This document shows, one piece after another, positions 1 through 6,964 of a stretch of 7,321 nucleotides of DNA. The notes under the pieces were generated by a model. The model did not search any database, was not told where the DNA came from, and was given only the letters and a program-made list of their open reading frames with translations. The position numbers were made by a program, and so were the translations under genes. The DNA is from Gemmatimonadota bacterium. GTDB taxonomy: Bacteria > Gemmatimonadota > Gemmatimonadetes > Gemmatimonadales > GWC2-71-9. Where the stretch lies: assembly GCA_004357415.1 (NCBI GenBank), contig SMVY01000014.1, positions 1 to 7,321 on the forward strand. Reading direction: 5' to 3'. Within the stretch, counting starts at the first letter, position 1. Each line of letters starts with the position of its first letter.

Positions 1-116
1 GCCGGACCGCGCGACGTATCGCCGGGGTCAGCGCGGCAGGGTTGGCACACCTCGAACCGGGTGAAATCTTGACGCGATTCGTGCAAGGCAAGACACGCAG
101 CAGACTGCTGTGGTGA
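1..116 (+). CDS. C-terminal end of an unidentified protein, possibly exodeoxyribonuclease VII large subunit (partial)
   Basis: The frame beginning at base 3 is open from the window edge to a TGA at 114-116 and gives 37 residues. The other two plus frames stop earlier, near 61-63 and 70-72. The peptide contains HLEPGEILTRFVQGK and ends TRSRLLW. A pattern of Leu-x-Pro-Gly-(Asp/Glu)-x-Leu, then an Arg-containing strand, a Gly turn and a basic strand resembles the small beta tail at the C-terminus of XseA, the large subunit of exonuclease VII. That match is from memory on a very short piece, so the product is a guess; the reading frame itself is more secure. The gene converges on the ClC gene, and the repeat hairpin lies between them, which is where a 3' end would be expected. 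Confidence 0.4.
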   Translation, partial: RTARRIAGVSAAGLAHLEPGEILTRFVQGKTRSRLLW

Positions 117-148
117 GCGGGGCCAGGACGAGGGTTGGGAAAAGAGGG

Positions 149-272
149 AATAGAGGCTAGGAAAAGAGGGCTAAGAGGCTAAGAGGCTAAGAGGGCTAGT
201 ACATCTTTTTTCTCTTAGCCTCTTAGCCTCTTAGCCTATTAGCCTCCTAGCCCCTTATCCTTTCCCTCCTAG
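149..272. repeat. Degenerate 8-base repeats in two inverted blocks
   Basis: The right block is a head-to-tail run of 8-mers: CTCTTAGC at 212-219, 220-227 and 228-235, then CTATTAGC (236-243), CTCCTAGC (244-251) and CCCTTATC (252-259), decaying outward. A further unit-like CTCCTAGT lies at 266-273. The left block has the reverse complement, CTAAGAGG at 171-178 and 179-186 and CTAAGAGGG at 187-195, with decayed relatives further left (AATAGAGG at 149-156 and GGCTAGGA at 155-162). Copies nearest the centre are identical and those further out are increasingly diverged on both sides. The ClC stop codon (269-271 on the minus strand) lies inside the outermost unit-like copy. I do not recognise a named repeat family. 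Confidence 0.85.
169..236 (-). terminator. Long perfect hairpin, probable terminator between convergent genes
   Basis: Bases 169-193 pair perfectly with 212-236, giving a 25-bp stem with an 18-base loop (194-211). A second 8-bp stem (155-162 with 245-252) can stack outside it across an internal loop. In the minus direction the stem begins about 33 nt after the ClC stop codon and is followed by CTCTTTTCC (168 down to 160), a modest U-rich tract, which fits an intrinsic terminator for the ClC transcript. In the plus direction the bases after the stem (TATTAGCC) are a poor U-tract, so termination of the left gene here would rely mainly on the stem. The structure is seen directly; the terminator role is inferred. 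Confidence 0.6.
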
Positions 273-2035
273 TCCACGGCCCGGTCGTAGGCCGCGAAGA
301 TCTCGGTTCGGCCGATGATCCCCCGCAGGTGATAGGGCGGTACCCGGTCGACCACCGGGAGCATCTGCGCGTCCCGGGCGCCCAGTTGCCGCAAGGCCGT
401 TTGCAGGTCGTCGCCCAGGGTGACTCCTTCGCTGAACGGGTGGGCGATGTCGCGGATGGGAGTGTTCCTCGGGAGGTCGGGGTCCGCCAGTGCGTTCTTG
501 AGATCCTGCCAGGTGAAGATCCCCACCACCACGTTGTCCGAATCGACTACCGGGTATTCCAGCTGGTTGCTGGAGCGGATCGTCGGCAATGTGCTCGCCA
601 GGGTGGCGTCCGCCAGCACGATCGTCGGATCCTTGCGGTAGGCGTCCTGCACCGTCAGGCTCTGCAGCACTCCCTCGTCGGTGCCGTGGCTGATGCGCTC
701 GCCCCGGCGAGCCAGCCACTCGGTGTAGATCGATTCGGGATGCAGCCGCTTGGCCACCACGTAGGCCAGCGTGCCTCCCAGCATGAGCGGCAGGATCAGG
801 CCGTAGTCGTTGGTCATTTCCAGGACTATGAAGATCGCGGTCAGGGGTGCGTGGGTGGCGCCGCCCACCAAAGCCGCCATCCCCACCAGGCCGAAGGCGA
901 CCGGCTCGACCCCCAGCTCGGGGAACAGCGTGTTGAGCCCGACGCCCACCGCCGAGCCGAACGCTCCGCCGATGACCAAGGCCGGGGTGAACACGCCTCC
1001 CACGCCGCCGCCGGCGAGCGTCAGCCCCGTCAGGGCGATCTTGGCCACCGCCAACAGCACCAACACCCACGCCGACTGACCCAGGGCCAGCCCCAGATCC
1101 AAGCCCTGGTGGCCCCGCCCCCACAACCCGGGCTCGAACTGGCTCGACACCGCGCCGACCACCACCGCCGCGAATATAAGCCTGAGCCAACCGGGGACTT
1201 CGCTCAGCAAGTCGTGAATCTTCCAGACGCCGCGATTGTAGAGGACGGCCACGATGCCACCCAGGAGGCCGAGCATGGCGTACAGGAACAGATCGCTGGT
1301 GGGACCGATGCTGTATTCCTGGGGGATTCTGATGACCAGGTCGTCGCCCAGTCCGATGCGGGTCACCGCCGCCGCCGCCACGCTGGCCACTACCACGGGT
1401 GCCAGCCCCATGGTTCGGAAACTGCCGATGATCTCCTCGAGTGCGAAGAACACGCCGGCGATGGGAGCTCCGAAGGCGCCTGAGATTCCGGCCGCCGTCC
1501 CGCAGCCGACCAACAACTTGAGCCGGTTGGGACGGAACCGGAAGAAGCGCCCGACGCGGCTTCCCAACGCCGACCCCAGGACCGCCACCGGCCCCTCAGC
1601 CCCGACCGAGCCACCGCTGCCGAGGGTGACCGCCGCTGCCACCGTCTTGAGAACGACTGGGACCGAGTGGATCACACCGCCCCGGCGGGCCACCGCGTGC
1701 ATCACGTCCGGGATGTTCTCGCCCGGAGAGTCCTTGGTGCCGAAGTGGACGATCCCCCGGACGATGACCAAGCCGAGGGCGAGGGTGGCGATCGTGGCAA
1801 GCGCCACCGGGACCCTGAGCGAGCTGGTGATGCCGGGCACCACCGTGGCCGCCAGGTCGATGCCGCGGTAGAACAGCAGGATGCTCCCCCCAACGGCCGT
1901 GCCGACACCGGCCGCTAGGACCAGGAGGATCGCGGTCTCGTCGACCCCCCATCTGGTGAGCTGCTGCAGGACCTTGTCGCCGAGGTCGCTGGTGCGCTTG
2001 GCCAGATAGCGGGGGAAGGGGGAGAAGTCTTTCAC
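269..2035 (-). CDS. ClC-family chloride channel/antiporter with C-terminal CBS pair
   Basis: This is a polytopic inner-membrane anion transporter of 588 residues, the usual size for a bacterial ClC fused to two CBS domains. The membrane domain covers roughly residues 30-455. It holds the anion-site stretch GENIP (105-109), the gating-glutamate motif GAEGP with Glu147 (counterpart of Glu148 in E. coli ClC-ec1), the FALEE segment with Glu200-Glu201 (Glu201 matches the internal proton glutamate), GVFTP, and a late SIYTEW Tyr. Both coupling glutamates suggest H+/Cl- exchange rather than a passive channel. Residues 461-588 form two CBS modules, which in this family bind adenine nucleotides and tune transport. 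The start is GTG at 2035, the only in-frame ATG or GTG near the predicted N-terminus. A TTG at 2043 is the alternative, and no good Shine-Dalgarno precedes either. The frame stays open far upstream over atpA, but that part is antisense shadow. GENIP departs from the family's GSGIP. Family assignment is sure; substrate is inferred. Confidence 0.95.
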   Translation of the reverse strand: MKDFSPFPRYLAKRTSDLGDKVLQQLTRWGVDETAILLVLAAGVGTAVGGSILLFYRGIDLAATVVPGITSSLRVPVALATIATLALGLVIVRGIVHFGTKDSPGENIPDVMHAVARRGGVIHSVPVVLKTVAAAVTLGSGGSVGAEGPVAVLGSALGSRVGRFFRFRPNRLKLLVGCGTAAGISGAFGAPIAGVFFALEEIIGSFRTMGLAPVVVASVAAAAVTRIGLGDDLVIRIPQEYSIGPTSDLFLYAMLGLLGGIVAVLYNRGVWKIHDLLSEVPGWLRLIFAAVVVGAVSSQFEPGLWGRGHQGLDLGLALGQSAWVLVLLAVAKIALTGLTLAGGGVGGVFTPALVIGGAFGSAVGVGLNTLFPELGVEPVAFGLVGMAALVGGATHAPLTAIFIVLEMTNDYGLILPLMLGGTLAYVVAKRLHPESIYTEWLARRGERISHGTDEGVLQSLTVQDAYRKDPTIVLADATLASTLPTIRSSNQLEYPVVDSDNVVVGIFTWQDLKNALADPDLPRNTPIRDIAHPFSEGVTLGDDLQTALRQLGARDAQMLPVVDRVPPYHLRGIIGRTEIFAAYDRAVD

Positions 2036-2085
2036 AGGCAATAAGGTAACACGGCGCTGTGGCTGTCTTGCTCTGCCTTTCCCAT

Positions 2086-2094
2086 TGTGATAAT
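2086..2094 (+). promoter_or_regulatory. Possible extended -10 promoter for the atp operon
   Basis: TGTGATAAT matches the sigma-70 extended -10 form (TG, one base, then a TATAAT-like hexamer, here GATAAT at 2089-2094). A weak -35 candidate, TCTTGC (2066-2071), lies 17 bases upstream. Transcription would start near 2101, leaving a leader of about 46 nt before the atpA ATG. The whole 2036-2146 gap is visibly richer in A and T than the genes beside it, as expected of a promoter region. This is a motif match only. Confidence 0.4.
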
Positions 2095-2102
2095 TTTCAT
2101 AG

Positions 2103-2111
2103 GCTATACCA
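2103..2111 (-). promoter_or_regulatory. Possible extended -10 promoter for the ClC gene
   Basis: Read on the minus strand this is TGGTATAGC, an extended -10 like element (TG, one base, TATAGC). It would start transcription near 2096 and leave a leader of about 60 nt before the GTG at 2035. I see no convincing -35 hexamer. It faces the candidate atp promoter and lies about 8 bases from it, so both could not easily be occupied at once. Weak evidence. Confidence 0.25.
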
Positions 2112-2146
2112 GAAAATGGCGTTCTCCACCCCAGCCAGCGAGTATC

Positions 2147-3724
2147 ATGGCCACCGATTCGGTCCTTCGCCCCGGCGAACTCAAGGAAGTCCTCCTCAAG
2201 GAGATTGCGTCCGCCGATCTGGCGACCATCGATACCAAGGAAGTCGGCACCGTCCTGGAAGTGAAGGACGGCATTGCCCGCATCTACGGACTTACCTCCG
2301 CTGTAGCGAGCGAAATGCTCGAGTTTACGCCCTCGGAGACAGGTGAGACCATCAGCGGCCTGGTGTTGAACCTGGAAGAGGACAACGTCGGCGCCGCGAT
2401 CATGGGCAACTACCTCAAGTTGCGTGAAGGAGACGAAGTCCGCTGCACCGGGCGCCTGCTGGAAGTGCCGGTCGGACCCGCCACGCTGGGACGGGTAGTG
2501 AATGCGCTGGGACAGCCGGTCGATGGCAATGGACCGATCCAGGAGGCGGGGCACCGCCCGGTGGAGGTGATCGCCCCGGGGATCATCGTCCGGCAGCCGG
2601 TCAATCAGCCGCTGCAGACCGGCATCAAGGCGATCGATTCCATGATTCCGGTCGGCCGCGGCCAGCGCGAGTTGATCATCGGCGACCGCGGCACGGGCAA
2701 GACGGCCATCGCCATCGATACCATCATCAACCAGAAGGGCAAGGACGTAATCTGCGTCTACGTGGCCATCGGTCAGAAGCTGTCGACGGTGGCGATGGTG
2801 GTGGAGAAGCTGCGCGAAGCCGGTGCCATGGAGTACACGGTGGTGGTCGTCGCTTCCGCCGCGGACCCGGCGCCGCTGCAGTACATCGCGCCGTACGCCG
2901 GCACCTCTATCGCCGAGTACTTCATGTACCAGGAAGGGCGCGACACGCTGTGCGTGTATGACGATTTGTCCAAGCATGCGGCTGCGTACCGGCAGATGTC
3001 GCTGGTGCTCCGGCGTCCTCCCGGACGCGAGGCCTACCCCGGCGACGTGTTCTACCTCCACAGCAGGCTGCTGGAGCGCGCGGCCAGGATTTCCGACGAT
3101 CCGGACGTCGTCAAGCTCGACGATCGCATCAAGAAGCCAGGCGGGTCCCTCACCGCGCTGCCGATAATCGAAACTCAGGCCGGCGACGTGTCGGCCTACA
3201 TACCGACCAACGTCATCTCCATCACCGACGGGCAGATCTTCCTCACTACCGACCTGTTCTTCGCCAACGTCCGTCCGGCGGTCGATCCGGGGATCAGCGT
3301 CAGCCGGGTAGGCGGCAACGCGCAGATCAAGGCCATGAAGAAAGTGGCCGGTCCGCTCCGGTTGAGCTTGGCTCAGTATCGCGAACTGGAGGCCTTTGCC
3401 CAGTTCGGGTCGGATCTCGATGCCGCCACCCAGCGGCAACTGGCGCGGGGCGCTCGGACGGTCGAGATACTCAAGCAGCCGCAGTACTCGCCGGTGCCCG
3501 TGGAGGAGCAGGTGGCCATCATCTACGCCGTCACCAACGGCCACATCGACGAGGTCGACCTAGACCAGGTGCGCAAGTGGGAGGCTGATTTCCTCGAGTA
3601 CCTGCGCAGCTCGCATCCGGCCGTCCTCGAGGGCATCCGCACCAAGAAGGTGCTCGACGACGACATCACCGCTGCACTCGACGCCGCCATTGCCGCCTTC
3701 CAGCCGTTGTTCGTGACGGAATAA
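2147..3724 (+). CDS. atpA: F1 ATP synthase subunit alpha
   Basis: Alpha is the non-catalytic nucleotide-binding subunit of the F1 head and alternates with beta in the alpha3-beta3 ring. The protein has 525 residues, a little longer than the 513 of E. coli. An N-terminal beta-barrel (about residues 28-100) precedes the P-loop GDRGTGKT at 179-186 (Lys185, Thr186). The C-terminal signature PAVDPGISVS is followed by Arg387 in SVSRVGG, the arginine that reaches the neighbouring catalytic site. The fourth P-loop residue is Gly182 (codon 2690-2692), where most alphas have Gln. The chosen start is ATG 2147 (MATDSVLRPGELK), where family similarity begins. A GTG at 2087 would add 20 residues of atypical sequence and would sit on the probable -10 element. 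No strong Shine-Dalgarno precedes 2147. It is the first gene of the cluster, and its stop overlaps the atpG start as TAATG. No atpH lies upstream. Confidence 0.97.
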   Translation: MATDSVLRPGELKEVLLKEIASADLATIDTKEVGTVLEVKDGIARIYGLTSAVASEMLEFTPSETGETISGLVLNLEEDNVGAAIMGNYLKLREGDEVRCTGRLLEVPVGPATLGRVVNALGQPVDGNGPIQEAGHRPVEVIAPGIIVRQPVNQPLQTGIKAIDSMIPVGRGQRELIIGDRGTGKTAIAIDTIINQKGKDVICVYVAIGQKLSTVAMVVEKLREAGAMEYTVVVVASAADPAPLQYIAPYAGTSIAEYFMYQEGRDTLCVYDDLSKHAAAYRQMSLVLRRPPGREAYPGDVFYLHSRLLERAARISDDPDVVKLDDRIKKPGGSLTALPIIETQAGDVSAYIPTNVISITDGQIFLTTDLFFANVRPAVDPGISVSRVGGNAQIKAMKKVAGPLRLSLAQYRELEAFAQFGSDLDAATQRQLARGARTVEILKQPQYSPVPVEEQVAIIYAVTNGHIDEVDLDQVRKWEADFLEYLRSSHPAVLEGIRTKKVLDDDITAALDAAIAAFQPLFVTE

Positions 3725-4605
3725 TGGCCAAGGGTCAGCAGCTCAAGGCTCGTATCCGCTCGGTCCGGAACACGCGGAAGATCACCCGTACCATGGAGCT
3801 GGTGGCAACGTCCAAGCTCAAGCGGGCGCAGGACCGGGTCCGATGCGCACGCCCCTACGCCGAGGCCCTCGCCGCGGTCATCGGCGATTTGGTCACCCCG
3901 GAGTTGGTGGAGCGGTTTCCCCTGTTGCAACAGCCCAAGCCACCGGCGCAGGGCGGCCCCGAGCGGACGGCGGTCATCATGCTCACTTCCAATCGGGGAC
4001 TGGCCGGCGGGTTCAACAGCAACTTGATCAAGATGACCCTGGCCCGTGTCGGGGAACTCGAGAAGGCGGGTTACACGGTCGACGTCCACGCTCTGGGCAA
4101 GAAAGGCATCGGCTATCTCAAGTACATCGGCCGGCCCCTGGCCACCCAGCGCGTGGACATCGGCGACAAGCCGGCGCCGCACCACGCCGCCGAGGTGATG
4201 GACGGGCTGGTGGACGCGTTCGTCGCCGGTGAGCTGGCCGGCGTGGATCTGGTCTTCGCCAAGTTCAACAACCCGATGTCCACGCCACCAACCATCATGC
4301 ACATCCTCCCGGTCGTTCCTCCGGAACGGCCGGCGGGCGGCACACAACCGGACTTCATTCTGCGCCCCAGTGCCGATGAGATCGCCGAGCGGCTGCTGCC
4401 ACTGTACGTTCGCAACCAACTGTTCCGCGGCTTGGTAGAGACGGTGGCGTCGGAGCACGGTGCCCGGCGTACCGCCATGAAGAGTGCGACGGACAATGCT
4501 GGTGAGATCATCCAGTACTTGCAGCGTACGTTCAACAAGCAGCGTCAGGCCCAGATCACCCAGGAAATCGCCGAGATCGTCGGCGGTGCCGCCAGCCTCG
4601 GATAG
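3724..4605 (+). CDS. atpG: F1 ATP synthase subunit gamma
   Basis: Gamma is the central rotor shaft that turns inside the alpha3-beta3 ring and couples Fo rotation to catalysis. The protein has 293 residues, close to the 287 of E. coli. The N-terminal helix carries ITRTMELVATSKLKRAQ (residues 20-36), the conserved start of the coiled coil. The central Rossmann-like part has LTSNRGLAGGFNSNL. The C-terminal helix has ITQEIAEIVGGAAS, which fits the family signature Ile-Thr-x-Glu-x2-Glu-x3-Gly-Ala. There is no plant-type redox insertion. The ATG shares its A with the atpA TAA, and only a weak GACGGA precedes it, so translation is probably coupled to atpA. The identification is secure. Confidence 0.97.
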   Translation: MAKGQQLKARIRSVRNTRKITRTMELVATSKLKRAQDRVRCARPYAEALAAVIGDLVTPELVERFPLLQQPKPPAQGGPERTAVIMLTSNRGLAGGFNSNLIKMTLARVGELEKAGYTVDVHALGKKGIGYLKYIGRPLATQRVDIGDKPAPHHAAEVMDGLVDAFVAGELAGVDLVFAKFNNPMSTPPTIMHILPVVPPERPAGGTQPDFILRPSADEIAERLLPLYVRNQLFRGLVETVASEHGARRTAMKSATDNAGEIIQYLQRTFNKQRQAQITQEIAEIVGGAASLG

Positions 4606-4631
4606 GTCCGGGCCGGCCACCATACGGAGTC

Positions 4632-4636
4632 AAGGA
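4632..4636 (+). promoter_or_regulatory. Ribosome binding site of atpD
   Basis: AAGGA lies 7 bases before the atpD ATG, in the 38-base gap after atpG. This is the only gap between the four atp genes; the other two junctions overlap. Beta therefore appears to have its own initiation signal, while gamma and epsilon depend on coupling. Confidence 0.7.
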
Positions 4637-4643
4637 CAGATAC

Positions 4644-6067
<1,424 letters not shown>

Positions 6068-6068
<1 letters not shown>

Positions 6069-6328
6069 TGCACGTCACCGTTATCTCCCCAGAAGCTGCC
6101 ACGTTTGACGGCCCGGCCGATTCGGTCATCGCTCCGGCGTTCGACGGCCAGGTCGGCATCCTGCCCCGGCACGCACCGTTCATGACCCTCCTGGGCGAGG
6201 GTGCGCTGGTGGTGCGCACGGAGGGTGGGGAGCGCCGGTTCCATGTTCGCGGCGGTTTTCTCCAAGTGGTGGACGATACCGTCAGAGTCGTAACCGAGTA
6301 TGTCGAGGGAGGTTCTGATGAGGTGTAG
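6068..6328 (+). CDS. atpC: F1 ATP synthase subunit epsilon, short form without the C-terminal helical domain
   Basis: Epsilon links the gamma shaft to the Fo c-ring. This one has 86 residues, against about 130-140 in E. coli or Bacillus. It contains the N-terminal beta-sandwich, with the characteristic VISPEAATFDG opening, GQVGILPRHAPFMTLL (residues about 29-44) and a GGFLQVVDDTVRVV strand pair. It ends at EYVEGGSDEV, just where the sandwich ends in longer epsilons. The two-helix C-terminal domain, which in other bacteria inhibits ATP hydrolysis, is absent. Short epsilons are known in Chlorobi and Bacteroidetes, so this looks natural rather than broken. The ATG shares its A with the atpD stop. 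The last 11 bases overlap the next gene, whose ribosome binding site lies inside atpC. Confidence 0.93.
6305..6312 (+). promoter_or_regulatory. Ribosome binding site that fixes the start of the next gene
   Basis: GAGGGAGG lies inside the last codons of atpC and 5 bases before ATG 6318. It selects that ATG over the one at 6300, which has no such site and would place extra residues before the signal peptide. It also suggests the envelope protein gene is translated from the atp message. Confidence 0.7.
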
Positions 6329-6923
6329 CCCAATTATTCTTGGTCTGGTGGTCGGTCTTGGCGGATTCGCCGGCCGTGTGGCGGCGCAATCCACGGGAAT
6401 GCCGGTGGCCCTCCCGCCCGAGCGGAGTTTCGAGACATACTCTCTCGGCGTCACCCTGTCCGATCCCGGACCCGGCGTGGCGGTGGAAGGTTGGTACGGC
6501 ATGGTGTTCGGGCCGGGCGACCTAACCTTCCGCCTTGGTTTCTGGGACACCAACCGGGGGAGCACCCCGGTTCTGGCCGGGGCGGACTACCGCATGCCGC
6601 TGGTGGCCCATTCGGAGAGTTTCCCCCTCGACGGGGCTCTCACGGTGGGTGCCGGTGGGTCGTTCACCTCGGGGAACTCGGTGTTCTTCGTCCCGATCGG
6701 GTTTACCATGGGCCGGAAGTTCGAGGTCAAGGACTCCAACATCAAACTCCAGCCATACGGTGAGCCGATCGTCCATCTCGCGTTCGGTGACACCTCCGAT
6801 AACTTCTTCTTCTCCCTGGGACTGGGATTGGAAATCCAGTTCAGCGACAAGTTTGCCCTCGACGTCAACGGCTCCCTGGGAGACATCGATGGCATCAGCG
6901 TCGCGTTTGGGTATCTTCGCTGA
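6318..6923 (+). CDS. Secreted protein of unknown function, probable small outer-membrane beta-barrel
   Basis: The product has 201 residues. It begins with a signal peptide (MRCSPIILGLVVGLGG...), with likely cleavage after Ala23 in RVAA|QS; there is no lipobox at the end of the signal, so it is not an obvious lipoprotein. The mature part (about 178 residues) has no further hydrophobic helix. It shows alternating polar/aromatic and hydrophobic stretches separated by Gly/Asp turns, such as LTFRLGFWDTNRG, ALTVGAGGSF and FFFSLGLGLEIQFSDKFALDVNGSLGD, typical of an 8- to 10-strand barrel. It ends FGYLR rather than with the usual terminal aromatic residue. I do not recognise a named family. It overlaps atpC by 11 bases and is probably co-transcribed with the atp genes. 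A second gene with a matching mature N-terminus follows 41 bases later. Expression is well supported; function is unknown. Confidence 0.8.
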   Translation: MRCSPIILGLVVGLGGFAGRVAAQSTGMPVALPPERSFETYSLGVTLSDPGPGVAVEGWYGMVFGPGDLTFRLGFWDTNRGSTPVLAGADYRMPLVAHSESFPLDGALTVGAGGSFTSGNSVFFVPIGFTMGRKFEVKDSNIKLQPYGEPIVHLAFGDTSDNFFFSLGLGLEIQFSDKFALDVNGSLGDIDGISVAFGYLR

Positions 6924-6954
6924 CCATTCATAGCCGGGCCGGACAGGCCTTCGT

Positions 6955-6960
6955 GGAGGA
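6955..6960 (+). promoter_or_regulatory. Ribosome binding site of the last gene
   Basis: GGAGGA lies 4 bases before ATG 6965 in the 41-base gap after the previous gene. I see no separate promoter or strong terminator in this gap, so the gene is probably part of the same transcript. Confidence 0.6.
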
Positions 6961-6964
6961 CTTG

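Noticed and set aside
205..211. T-run in the hairpin loop as the U-tract of a plus-strand intrinsic terminator.
   Set aside because: The run lies inside the loop, not after a closed stem; the left arm alone does not form a good hairpin.
171..259. CRISPR array, because short repeats recur at regular spacing.
   Set aside because: The units are 8 bases long and head to tail with no spacers, and they invert around the centre; a CRISPR has longer direct repeats separated by unique spacers.
329..1483. Long plus-strand open frame of 384 codons opposite the ClC gene.
   Set aside because: The translation is rich in Gln, His, Arg and Gly with no recognisable domain; it is the antisense shadow of a clear ClC gene in GC-rich DNA.
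2087..2146. Upstream GTG start for atpA, adding 20 residues.
   Set aside because: The extra residues are not like alpha N-termini and the codon overlaps the likely -10 element; ATG 2147 fits the family.
2036..3544. The ClC reading frame stays open upstream for a further 503 codons, antisense to atpA, giving a possible 1091-residue protein.
   Set aside because: The added part is His/Arg/Asp-rich shadow of alpha-subunit codons with no family resemblance, and the ClC alone has the normal length from GTG 2035.
3523..4623. Minus-strand open frame of 366 codons opposite atpG and the end of atpA.
   Set aside because: It lies antisense to well-identified genes and has shadow-like composition; gamma and alpha explain the region fully.
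6300..6317. ATG at 6300 as the start of the first envelope protein.
   Set aside because: It would add six residues before the signal peptide, and the strong Shine-Dalgarno lies downstream of it, at the right distance for ATG 6318.
6268..6400. A frameshift truncating atpC, with the missing C-terminal domain in another frame.
   Set aside because: The frame that continues past the stop encodes a clear signal peptide and secreted protein with its own ribosome site, not the epsilon helices.
6936..6949. Small hairpin between the two envelope genes (GGCC-GGACA-GGCC).
   Set aside because: The stem is only 4 bp and no T-run follows, too weak to call a terminator.
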